Shown here: positions 1 to 7,476 of the stretch, in pieces
Layout: the number at the start of each line of letters is the position of its first letter
Numbering within the stretch: the stretch's first letter is position 1
Assembly (NCBI GenBank): GCA_000961655.1
Contig: LADR01000013.1
Location: 62,001-126,000, forward strand
Length of the DNA stretch: 64,000 bases
Source of the DNA: Desulfatitalea sp. BRH_c12
Lineage (GTDB): Bacteria > Desulfobacterota > Desulfobacteria > Desulfobacterales > Desulfosarcinaceae
Reading direction: 5' to 3'
Made by a program: the position numbers and the translations under genes
The notes under the pieces: generated by a model
Seen by the model: the letters and a program-made list of their open reading frames with translations, nothing else
Told to the model about the DNA's origin: nothing
Databases searched by the model: none

Positions 1-86
1 TGAACAAAGTGTGGGTAGCCCTGAAGGGCTGATCGTTAAGGCGCTTGGGGCGTGTGAATGCGCTATTTGAGAATCGGCCAAATGCC

Positions 87-827
87 TCAGGCCATCCGAC
101 GCTCCTCGATGATCTTGCCGCGCGTGCTGACCACCACCTGATTGTAGGGAATTTTGGCACCCGATTCCTGCAGGGCTTTTTCGACAATGCGTGGCAATCC
201 GGCGCAGCAGGGCACTTCCATGATGACCACGGTAATGCTTTTAATGCCGGCGGTCTTGAAAATGGTGCTGAATTTTTCGAGGTAAGCCGGGGCGTCGTCG
301 AATTTGGGGCAGCCCAGCATGACGGCTTTGCCTTGTAAAAGTGTCTGGTGAAAAGAAGGAAACGCCACTGGCACGCAATCGGCCGCGACCAGCAGGTCGG
401 CGCCCTTCAGAAAGGGTGCGTTGGGCGGCACCAGACGGATCTGGACCGGCCAGTGACTCAGGGCCGACGCGTCGCTGGCCGGTGCATGAGTGGGTTGGTT
501 GGCCTGCGCGCAGGGGCTGAAGCTCTGAATTTGGGCGGATGGGCATCCGCAAGCCATGGTTTTCTCCTTGGGGGCAGCCGTTTGTTTTTGAAGATGTTCT
601 TCTACGGCTTCCTCGTCAAAAGCGTCCGCCTCGCGTTCAACGATCTTGAGGGCATCTTCGGGGCATTCACCAAGGCATGCCCCAAGCCCGTCGCACAGGT
701 TATCGGAAATCACTTTGGCTTTTCCGTCCACAATGGCCAGAGCGCCTTCGGCACAGCCGATGATGCAGTTGCCGCAGCCGGTGCACTTTTCTTCGTCTAT
801 TTGAATGATCTTACGCTTGATTTTCAT
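87..827 (-). CDS. Two-[4Fe-4S] ferredoxin-like protein, last gene of hcp operon
   Basis: This 246-residue protein probably passes electrons to or from the hybrid cluster protein encoded upstream. Residues 1-62 form a bacterial-type ferredoxin domain, with CTGCGNCIIGC near the N-terminus and a second cluster motif CDGLGACLGECP. A linker with more cysteines (MACGCPS) leads to a C-terminal domain of about 140 residues with scattered cysteines (DCVPV, GCPKF, PCCAG) that could hold another cofactor. The ATG at 827 is preferred because AAGAGG lies just upstream; the open frame runs further but into the preceding gene. It follows the HD-domain gene by 28 bp on the same strand. The ferredoxin fold is certain; the electron-transfer partner is inferred from context. 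Confidence 0.85.
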   Translation of the reverse strand: MKIKRKIIQIDEEKCTGCGNCIIGCAEGALAIVDGKAKVISDNLCDGLGACLGECPEDALKIVEREADAFDEEAVEEHLQKQTAAPKEKTMACGCPSAQIQSFSPCAQANQPTHAPASDASALSHWPVQIRLVPPNAPFLKGADLLVAADCVPVAFPSFHQTLLQGKAVMLGCPKFDDAPAYLEKFSTIFKTAGIKSITVVIMEVPCCAGLPRIVEKALQESGAKIPYNQVVVSTRGKIIEERRMA

Positions 828-855
828 GGTATACCTCTTCGCTTCTCGAATGATG

Positions 856-1548
856 TCAGGACTGCTGAAACAACTCCCGCGCATAGCTCTGACCGCTCTG
901 TGATTTGATGGTTTCCTGCAGGTGCCGGTTGATAGAAGACTGCACCGAGGGGTCTTCCTTGATCGCTTCTTCCAAGTCGGCAATTGCGGCGCTGTCCGCC
1001 ACCACGCGATGCTCGCCGATGTCGCCGCTTCCGCCATGCTGCTGGGCAATGATGGCGCACACCTTTTCGATCAGCGGCTCCGGCGCTTTCAGATCAGAGA
1101 GAATAGCGCGTGCTGCGGGCAGATTTTGGCTGTCCTGGTTACCTGCGTCCAGATCCCACAGGTAAGCGGCCATGAGCACCGCGGCCAGATTGCCTTTTTC
1201 GGCCTGACAGATGTGCTCGGCGTGGCGTGCGCGGCGCGCGGCGCGGCCGATGCGCTTGAAGTCGCTTTTCAAGAAGCGTTTCACGGCCACCGCCACACGG
1301 TCCTTGAGCAGATCTTCTTTTTGCGCCACCAGTTCGGGTGGCAGGTCGCCCAGGCACTGTTCGGCAAAGGAGCAGTAGGCTGCACAGCCGAAATCCATGC
1401 GGGGGTTGACGAAACGATGACCGCAGCTACCGCATTTGCGCGTGGTGTCATCTTTGAAAAACTCGACCATGTGCGCACATTTGGGACAGGGAGCCTCGAA
1501 GATCGCGCTCTGATTCCAAAATTGGGTATCTTGTCCGGGACAACGCAT
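856..1548 (-). CDS. Zinc-ribbon/HD-domain family protein of hcp operon (HD motif degenerate)
   Basis: This 230-residue protein belongs to the phosphohydrolase-like family that often accompanies hcp in sulfate reducers. The N-terminus is a zinc ribbon with CPKC and CGSC pairs, followed by a cysteine cluster (FGCAAYCSFAEQC). The C-terminal half is the HD fold (RARHAEHICQAE... AAYLWD... IIAQQHGG). Where active relatives have YLHDIG, this copy reads YLWDLD, so the metal-binding HD pair is lost and catalysis is doubtful. AAGGAGAGG precedes the ATG. It lies between hcp and the ferredoxin gene on the same strand. Family membership is recalled, not searched. Confidence 0.75.
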   Translation of the reverse strand: MRCPGQDTQFWNQSAIFEAPCPKCAHMVEFFKDDTTRKCGSCGHRFVNPRMDFGCAAYCSFAEQCLGDLPPELVAQKEDLLKDRVAVAVKRFLKSDFKRIGRAARRARHAEHICQAEKGNLAAVLMAAYLWDLDAGNQDSQNLPAARAILSDLKAPEPLIEKVCAIIAQQHGGSGDIGEHRVVADSAAIADLEEAIKEDPSVQSSINRHLQETIKSQSGQSYARELFQQS

Positions 1549-1680
1549 GGCCTCTCCTTGGTGGTTAATTTCTTAAGTTGTTGATCGTTGGTGTGTCGTT
1601 GTATCTTTTTGTCTGATGGCCGATTCGTCGATTCCGATTTAACGAATCGGCGAATCGACCATTGACTCCTTAACGACCCA

Positions 1681-3306
1681 CTACCCCAGGATGGCTTTCA
1701 GGTCCTGCTCGGGTGTGGTGATCGGCATGATGTTGAAGTTTTTGACCAGTACATCCAGCACATTGGGGCTGATGAAAGCCGGCAGGCTGGGGCCCAGACG
1801 GATATCTTTGATGCCTAGGGAAAGCAGCGTCAGCAGGATAGCCACGGCTTTCTGCTCGTACCATGACAGGATCATGGACAGCGGCAGGTCATTGACGCCG
1901 CAGTTGAAGGCGTCGGCCAGGGCCACGGCGATTTTGACGGCCGAGTAGGAATCATTGCACTGGCCGATGTCAAGCAGTCGCGGAATCCCGCCGATATCCC
2001 CAAGCTGCTTGTCGAAAAAGCGGAACTTGCCGCAGGCCAGCGTCATGACCACACAGTCGGAGGGGATCTGCTCGACCAGTTGGGTATAGTAATTGCGGCC
2101 CGGTTTGGCGCCGTCGCAGCCGCCTACCAGGAAGAAATGGCGGATGGATTTGTTCTTCACGGCTTCTATGACCTGTCCGGCCACACCCAGCACGGCGTTG
2201 CGGCCGAATCCGACCATGACGGTCTTGCCTTCCTCATCCTCTGCAAATCCGGGAAGGGCCAAGGCTTTTTCAATGGCGGGGGCGAAATTTTTATCGACGA
2301 TGTGCTGCCGTCCGGGCCAGCCCACGAGGCCGGTGGTGAAAAGGTTGTCCTGATAGCTCTCCTGGGGTTTCTGAATGCAGTTGGTAGTCATGACGATAGC
2401 GCCGGGAAACTGAGCGAACTCCTTGGCCTGATTCTGCCAGGCCGTGCCGTAATGGCCGTAAAAATGGCTGTATTTCTTCAGTTCAGGGTAGCCGTGCGTC
2501 GGCAGCATCTCCCCATGGGTGTAGATGTAGATGCCCTTGCCCTCGGTTTGTTTCAGAATCTCTTCGAGGTCCTTCAGATCGTGGCCCGATACCAGAAGGG
2601 CTTTACCTTTTTTGCGACCCAGGGGCACGACTGTCGGGACGGGGTGGCCGTAGGTGCCGGTGTTGCCGGCATCGAGCAGTTCCATGGCGCGCAGGTTAGT
2701 CCCGCCGCACTTGAGCGCCAGGCCGACCAGATCGTTGACGCTCAAACTGTCGTTCAGGGTGGCGGCCATGCCTTCATAGATAAATTGATATACCGCATCG
2801 TCTTCCTGCCCCAAAATGGCGGCGTGATCGGTGTAGGCGGCCACGCCTTTAAGGCCGTAAACCAGCAATTCGCGCAGGCTGCGGATATCGGCGTCCATGT
2901 CGGCCGCAGATGGGACACCCACTTTTTCGCCTTGGGCCAGCAGTTCCTGGCGGGAAGCGGCCGGCACATACGCAGCCGCGCCCTCGAGGGGCACCTGGGC
3001 ACCGGCGGCCTGGGCTTTGGCTTTGAGATCGTCACGTAGCCGCGTACACTCACGGATCATGCCTTCGAAGCGATCCGGATCGAAGTCCACATTGGTCAGG
3101 GTGGAAAAGATCGCCTCACAGGTAAAGCGGTCCGTCCGGGAGTCCTTGATACCTGCCTTGCGAGCCGCCAGGGCCACTTGTGAAAGGCCCTTGACGGCGT
3201 AGATCAGCAGATCCTGAAGATCGGCCACATCCGGTTGCTTGCCACAAACGCCGATTTTGGTGCATCCTTCGCCTTTGGCCGTTTGTTCGCACTGAAAACA
3301 AAACAT
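1681..3306 (-). CDS. hcp: Hydroxylamine reductase / hybrid cluster protein
   Basis: Hcp is a cytoplasmic Fe-S/Fe-S-O enzyme linked to nitric oxide and nitrosative stress defence (NO reductase, hydroxylamine reductase and S-nitrosylase activities are described for the family). The 541-residue length fits the family. The N-terminus carries the four-cysteine motif (C3, C6, C15, C21) that ligates the proximal cubane cluster, in the short-spacing arrangement common in anaerobes. Hybrid-cluster residues are seen in GHDLKDLEEIL, TTNCIQKP and the GGCDG segment. AAGGAGG precedes the ATG. It starts a leftward operon and faces the hcpR-like gene; a TTGAC palindrome lies about 100 bp upstream of its start. 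Confidence 0.95.
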   Translation of the reverse strand: MFCFQCEQTAKGEGCTKIGVCGKQPDVADLQDLLIYAVKGLSQVALAARKAGIKDSRTDRFTCEAIFSTLTNVDFDPDRFEGMIRECTRLRDDLKAKAQAAGAQVPLEGAAAYVPAASRQELLAQGEKVGVPSAADMDADIRSLRELLVYGLKGVAAYTDHAAILGQEDDAVYQFIYEGMAATLNDSLSVNDLVGLALKCGGTNLRAMELLDAGNTGTYGHPVPTVVPLGRKKGKALLVSGHDLKDLEEILKQTEGKGIYIYTHGEMLPTHGYPELKKYSHFYGHYGTAWQNQAKEFAQFPGAIVMTTNCIQKPQESYQDNLFTTGLVGWPGRQHIVDKNFAPAIEKALALPGFAEDEEGKTVMVGFGRNAVLGVAGQVIEAVKNKSIRHFFLVGGCDGAKPGRNYYTQLVEQIPSDCVVMTLACGKFRFFDKQLGDIGGIPRLLDIGQCNDSYSAVKIAVALADAFNCGVNDLPLSMILSWYEQKAVAILLTLLSLGIKDIRLGPSLPAFISPNVLDVLVKNFNIMPITTPEQDLKAILG

Positions 3307-3406
3307 GATTTTTTCCTCCTTGTCGATTATGATGAGCTGGATCGATTCCGTGGTGCGTGGGTGACTGTCGTTTTGAACCTTTTAACCGGTTTGCCGAACT
3401 GGCGCA

Positions 3407-3420
3407 TTGACCTAAGTCAA
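3407..3420. promoter_or_regulatory. Candidate HcpR/FNR-type operator upstream of hcp
   Basis: TTGACCTAAGTCAA is a palindrome with perfect TTGAC/GTCAA half-sites, about 100 bp upstream of the hcp start. It resembles the operators known for HcpR-family Crp/Fnr regulators, and such a regulator is encoded next door. Confidence 0.65.
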
Positions 3421-3488
3421 ACCCGCTTTTCTCGCCGGTGAATCATCAGGCTTGAGTGCATATATAGCCCGATCACGGGGGCGCTGCC

Positions 3489-3502
3489 TTGACTTAGATC
3501 AA
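3489..3502. promoter_or_regulatory. Second candidate HcpR/FNR-type operator
   Basis: TTGACTTAGATCAA is a second near-palindrome of the same type, 82 bp centre to centre from the first and nearer the regulator gene. It may serve autoregulation or the second face of a shared divergent promoter region. Confidence 0.55.
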
Positions 3503-3641
3503 GATCCGGCTGAAAGTGGATGCGTTTACGAAAACAATGTACACGGCCGACGACATTACAGACCATAAGCACTTGCCGAACGAAACGATCATCTTTTGAA
3601 ACGTAACGCCTGCAATATAAAACTCAATGGAAAGGATGCCG

Positions 3642-4376
3642 ATGTCCGGTGTTAAAACCGAAAAAAGCGATGACACAGGGGTACGCATGAACACCACTCG
3701 GGCCATTATGGCCGGCAGCCCGCTTTTCAGTGGGTTGTCGGACGATCAGCTGAAACAGTTTGAGCGGATCGGCCGTGCGATGGATTTCGCACGCAACGCC
3801 CCCATATTCTGGGAAGGCGATGAGGGGGTCGGCTTCTATATCGTGACTGCCGGCCTGGTCAAGGTTTATAAAATGTCTTCCGAAGGCAAGGAGCAGATCC
3901 TGCATATCTACGGTCCCGGCCAGCCCATTGGCGAAGTGCCTGTTTTTGCGGGGCAGCACTTTCCAGCCAATGCACAAGCGGTTGACAAGAGCCGTCTGCT
4001 TTTTTTCCCGCGTCAGGATTTCATCGATCTGATATCGGCCAATCCCTCTCTGGCGCTGAATATGCTGGCTGTGCTGAGCATGCGTCTGCGGCAATTCACG
4101 GTCCAGATCGAAAATCTTTCCCTTAAGGAGGTGCCGGGAAGGCTGGCCTCCTATCTGATCTACCTGTCCGAAGAACAGGCCAGTCCCGAGCGCGTGCGCT
4201 TGCCTATTTCCAAGGGGCAGTTGGCCAGTTTGCTGGGCACCATTCCGGAGACCTTGTCACGCATTTTCAGCAAGATGACCGCACAAAAATATATCGATGT
4301 CCAAGGATCCGATATCGAACTAAAGGACCGCGTCGCCCTCGAAGATCTGGCGGCCACCGGCCGTCTGAGCGAATAG
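3642..4376 (+). CDS. hcpR: Crp/Fnr family transcriptional regulator, HcpR-like
   Basis: This 244-residue regulator has an N-terminal cyclic-nucleotide-binding-type sensor domain (about residues 20-140, with EGDEGVGFYIVTAGLVKVYK) and a C-terminal Crp-type winged helix (about 165-235, recognition helix region LLGTIPETLSRIFSKM). The FNR-like cluster cysteines are absent, as in HcpR. Its divergent position next to hcp and the two palindromes between them suggest it controls the hcp operon. The ATG at 3642 is chosen because GGAAAGG lies 7 nt upstream; in-frame ATGs at 3627 and 3636 precede it and one at 3687 follows. The HcpR assignment rests on context. Confidence 0.8.
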   Translation: MSGVKTEKSDDTGVRMNTTRAIMAGSPLFSGLSDDQLKQFERIGRAMDFARNAPIFWEGDEGVGFYIVTAGLVKVYKMSSEGKEQILHIYGPGQPIGEVPVFAGQHFPANAQAVDKSRLLFFPRQDFIDLISANPSLALNMLAVLSMRLRQFTVQIENLSLKEVPGRLASYLIYLSEEQASPERVRLPISKGQLASLLGTIPETLSRIFSKMTAQKYIDVQGSDIELKDRVALEDLAATGRLSE

Positions 4377-4442
4377 CTGAAGAAAAAGCCGGCCGCGTCA
4401 GAAACCCAATCTGCGCCATTTCGGATCATACAACGGCGAGGT

Positions 4443-4460
4443 GATTCGGATGGGTGGTCG
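4443..4460. repeat. Solo fragment of the dispersed GATTCGGRTGGGTGGTC repeat
   Basis: GATTCGGATGGGTGGTC matches one arm of the inverted repeat at 57806-57822 (GATTCGGGTGGGTGGTC). It is one of several dispersed intergenic copies in this window. Confidence 0.5.
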
Positions 4461-4511
4461 AGCGCTCCAGCACCGTAGTTTGGAAAGGCCTTGCGAGCGA
4501 ACCCGATCGAT

Positions 4512-4547
4512 CGTGCACGGACGGGGGCTGTCCCCCGTCCGTGCACG
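4512..4547. terminator. Perfect 16-bp stem hairpin between convergent genes
   Basis: Positions 4512-4527 and 4532-4547 form a perfect GC-rich 16-bp stem with a CTGT loop. It sits between the ends of the convergent hcpR-like and ferritin-like genes, so it may terminate both. There is no clear T-tract, so a role as a repeat element is also possible. Confidence 0.55.
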
Positions 4548-4577
4548 CTTGCCAGCGATAAGGCTCGATATAACGAG

Positions 4578-5054
4578 TTACTTCTTTAGGGCCGTCAGTT
4601 CCCGGCTCAAAAGGCGGATGTGGCCCATCTCTTCTTTGATGATGTCATCCAGGCGGCTGCGTCCCATGTTTTCCGGAACCGCGTCACGCATGCCTAAGTA
4701 GAAAACGATCGAATCCTTTTCTGCCGTGATCGCGTCTTTCAAAATGGCTTCCATCGAGGAGGTATCTATCTTCTTTTCGAAAAAAACCCGGGTATCGGCC
4801 AGTGCCCGTAAATAATGGATGGCATCGTCTTCGGGATCGAACACGGTCGGCTTTTTTTCGGCACCGCCCAGTTGAGCATGCATCGCGGCAAAGGTCTGCT
4901 CGTGGTCGTCTTCCATGGCCGCCAATTTGCGGAGAAATTCTCCCGCCGCCGGGTCGGCGACCGCATCCGCCGCTCTGCGATAGAATTGTGCGCCGTTGCG
5001 CTCCATCTGCTCGGCCATTTGGAAAATGTCATCAGCATTGAAATCATACATCAT
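4578..5054 (-). CDS. Ferritin-like diiron protein (rubrerythrin-type four-helix bundle)
   Basis: This 158-residue protein is a four-helix ferritin-like domain. Expected diiron ligands are visible: a glutamate in MAEQMERNGAQFY, ExxH in MEDDHEQTF, a glutamate in TAEKDSIVFY and ExxH in EEMGHIRLL. There is no C-terminal rubredoxin domain, so it is an erythrin-like stand-alone bundle. It probably acts in peroxide or iron handling in the cytoplasm, which fits the neighbouring stress genes. Two adjacent ATGs start the frame and either could be used; GAAAGG lies rather far upstream. Function is by fold only. Confidence 0.8.
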   Translation of the reverse strand: MMYDFNADDIFQMAEQMERNGAQFYRRAADAVADPAAGEFLRKLAAMEDDHEQTFAAMHAQLGGAEKKPTVFDPEDDAIHYLRALADTRVFFEKKIDTSSMEAILKDAITAEKDSIVFYLGMRDAVPENMGRSRLDDIIKEEMGHIRLLSRELTALKK

Positions 5055-5200
5055 GGTCGCGGTTTTCCTTTCAATTGTGAGTTGAACGATTTGGATCCGA
5101 AAGTATCGAAAAGTGTCTCTTCAAAAAAGGAACTGGCGGATGACATCGACGACATTCCTTCCCTGAACACTTGCAGGGTGCAGATGCCGGCGGCACCGGC

Positions 5201-5413
5201 TCATGTATTTTCTTTCATCTTGCACTCTTTATCCCATTCCGGGCAGGCTTTTTCCATGGATGTGGTGTAGTGCACCATGCATTCGCCGCATTCCATTTCC
5301 ACATTGGGGACATCGCCATAGCGTTTTTTGAGTTCTTCAGCCGATAGATGGGTGGCAAAGCTGCATCCGCATTGCGGACAGGCGGTTTTGATCTGATAAC
5401 GTTTTTGAGACAT
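5201..5413 (-). CDS. Small zinc-ribbon protein
   Basis: This 70-residue protein has two metal-binding pairs, CPQCGC and CGEC, plus cysteines near the C-terminus (KACPEWDKEC). The ATG at 5413 is chosen because AAGGAG sits directly upstream; an upstream in-frame extension lacks such a site. It lies between fumC and the ferritin-like gene on the same strand. The middle (HLSAEELKKRYGDVPNVEMECGECMV) looks like a small conserved domain, but I do not recognise a function. Confidence 0.65.
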   Translation of the reverse strand: MSQKRYQIKTACPQCGCSFATHLSAEELKKRYGDVPNVEMECGECMVHYTTSMEKACPEWDKECKMKENT

Positions 5414-5466
5414 AATCATCTCCTTTGTTCCGTTTTTCCGTGGCAATTTTCGTAGGCCGGTGGTGG

Positions 5467-6852
5467 TCAGCCGAGCAGTTGTTGAATCTTGTCTTGTGGA
5501 AGAACCTTTTCCTCCAGAGCCACCTGGCGAACTGTTTTGTTTTCAACGTAGGCCTTTTTGGCCAGTTCGGCAGCGCGGTCATAGCCAATCAGCGGCACCA
5601 GGCTGGTCACCAGCGCCAGACTTCTTTCAATGTACTGTTCACATTTTTCCGCATCGGCCTGCAGATCCTGAATGCACTTGTCGGCCAGCAGTCGGCTCGC
5701 GCCGGCCAGCAGGTCCATGGATTGAAGCAGGTTGTGCGTGATCAACGGCAGCGTGACGTTCAGCTCGAAGTTGCCGGCCTGTCCCGCCAGTGCAATGGTG
5801 GTGTCATTGCCCATGATTTGGTAGGCGGCCTGAATGACCGCCTCGGGAATCACCGGGTTGACCTTGCCGGGCATGATGGATGAGCCTGGCTGCAGGGCCG
5901 GTAATTTGAGTTCACCGATGCCGCAGCGCGGTCCCGATCCCAGCCAGCGGATGTCGTTGGCGATTTTGATAAGGCCGACGGCAATGGTTTTCAGCGCACC
6001 ACTGGTCTCGACCGCGGCATCGCGGGCGGCTTGGGCTTCAAAGTGGTTGCTGGTTTCGTTGAAGGTGATGCGGGTAAAAGCGGATACTTCGGCAATGGTC
6101 GACGCAGCGAATCCCGGGTGGGCATTCAAACCGTTGCCGACCGCTGTCCCGCCCAGGGCCAATTCGGTCAGGTGCGGCAATACGGCTGCGAGCCGTTGGT
6201 CGGCCAGCGCCATCTGGCGGGCAAAGCCGGAAAAAGCCTGGCCCAGCGTCATGGGCACCGCATCCTGCAAGTGCGTACGACCGATTTTACGAATATCTTT
6301 GAAGGCCTCGGCCTTATGCGCCAACATCTGCTGCAGGTGGCGCAGCGCTGGTTTCACCTCATGGTGAATCTTGCGGGCGGCTGCCACATGCAGGGCGGTG
6401 GGTACCAGGTCGTTGCTGGATTGCCCCTGGTTGACATGGTCATTGGGGTGTACCGGCGAGCGCCCGCCTTTGCGGCCGGTCAAGATCTCGTTGGCGCGCG
6501 ATGCCAGCACTTCGTTCATGTTCATGTTGGTGGACGTGCCCGACCCGGTTTGAAACAGGTCGACCACAAATTGATCGTCGAAGCGGCCCTCCATCACTTC
6601 CTGGGCCGCCTGAACGATCGCTTCGGCCAGGCGTTTTTCAAGAATCCCCAGATTTTGATTGACCCGCGCAGCGCAACGTTTGACCAGGGCCAGGGAATAG
6701 ATGAAGGAAAGCGGTGGTTTGAGGCCGCTGCGCATGAAGTTGTCCACGGCGCGCTGCGTCTGGGACCCATAATACGCGTCGGCAGGCACCCGCACCACGC
6801 CCATACTGTCTTGTTCTTCACGGAAATTTCCGGAAATGGTGTTCGAAAACAT
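5467..6852 (-). CDS. fumC: Class II fumarate hydratase
   Basis: FumC interconverts fumarate and malate in the TCA cycle without an Fe-S cluster. The protein is 461 residues, the usual length. The superfamily signature GSSIMPGKVNP is intact, as are TGSGTSTNMNMNE and QSSNDLVPTALH, which shape the active site across subunits. The ATG at 6852 follows GAGGAAAGCG; the frame continues 12 codons upstream without a better site. It is followed on the same strand by the zinc-ribbon gene. Confidence 0.95.
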   Translation of the reverse strand: MFSNTISGNFREEQDSMGVVRVPADAYYGSQTQRAVDNFMRSGLKPPLSFIYSLALVKRCAARVNQNLGILEKRLAEAIVQAAQEVMEGRFDDQFVVDLFQTGSGTSTNMNMNEVLASRANEILTGRKGGRSPVHPNDHVNQGQSSNDLVPTALHVAAARKIHHEVKPALRHLQQMLAHKAEAFKDIRKIGRTHLQDAVPMTLGQAFSGFARQMALADQRLAAVLPHLTELALGGTAVGNGLNAHPGFAASTIAEVSAFTRITFNETSNHFEAQAARDAAVETSGALKTIAVGLIKIANDIRWLGSGPRCGIGELKLPALQPGSSIMPGKVNPVIPEAVIQAAYQIMGNDTTIALAGQAGNFELNVTLPLITHNLLQSMDLLAGASRLLADKCIQDLQADAEKCEQYIERSLALVTSLVPLIGYDRAAELAKKAYVENKTVRQVALEEKVLPQDKIQQLLG

Positions 6853-6932
6853 CGCTTTCCTCTTTTTGACGGCACCGCACATTATCATGATTTTTATTCA
6901 CGGACCAGTGCTTTGGCATTCCGTGACTGTGC

Positions 6933-7184
6933 TTACGGCATGCGATCGATCGTATCGCGCAATTGGGTGATCTCGACCCCCAACCCGATACATTGCCGGC
7001 CAGACAAGCACAACTCCGCATCGCCTTCTTCCAGGAAAGTTTTCAGCTGGTGATGGTCTTTGTGCAGATGGACTGTCCAGCGCGCCTGTTCCTCATCGTA
7101 GGCAACATCGATATCGATGCCGCATTGCCCGATATCCGGGTAAATTTCCCTGATTTTTTCGCATAAGGCGTTTTTATCAATCAT
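6933..7184 (-). CDS. Hypothetical 83-residue protein
   Basis: A small acidic protein, not recognised. It starts at the ATG at 7184 behind a strong AAGGAGGAA site. It contains a beta-rich stretch (ARWTVHLHKDHHQLKTF) and two cysteines in the C-terminal part (AELCLSGRQCIGLG), and has no membrane segment or signal peptide. It lies 80 bp upstream of fumC on the same strand and may be cotranscribed with it. Confidence 0.6.
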   Translation of the reverse strand: MIDKNALCEKIREIYPDIGQCGIDIDVAYDEEQARWTVHLHKDHHQLKTFLEEGDAELCLSGRQCIGLGVEITQLRDTIDRMP

Positions 7185-7476
7185 TGCTTCCTCCTTTGAA
7201 ATGGGAGCCAACGTTGCATTTACGGTTTCCCGCGATGAACAATCCTGTATCGCTCGCGCGTGCATCATTATAATCACGCATGGACACGATGAAAGCCATG
7301 GCGGTCGATTCTGGCACAATTGGTGGTTTGGGCGCCCCATGCATTTAGCCGAAGGCGCCGGAGGGTAAACTTTTGACAACTCTGGCCGATATATCTATAG
7401 TGACGCGCAAAGCCGACTCAGTCGTTTATTGCCATTCAATCCGCGGCGTTGCCATTCCAGCGAATACAGGGGTTCG

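Noticed and set aside
1-86. A gene in the first 86 bases
   Set aside because: Too short to judge; no conserved peptide is seen in any frame. The repeat AGCCCTGAAGGGCT at about 17-30 is a short palindrome that could be part of a terminator from outside the window.
2080-3039. A 319-codon open frame on the plus strand opposite hcp
   Set aside because: It lies wholly antisense to a well-conserved hcp gene and has no recognisable domain or ribosome site; a GC-rich shadow frame.
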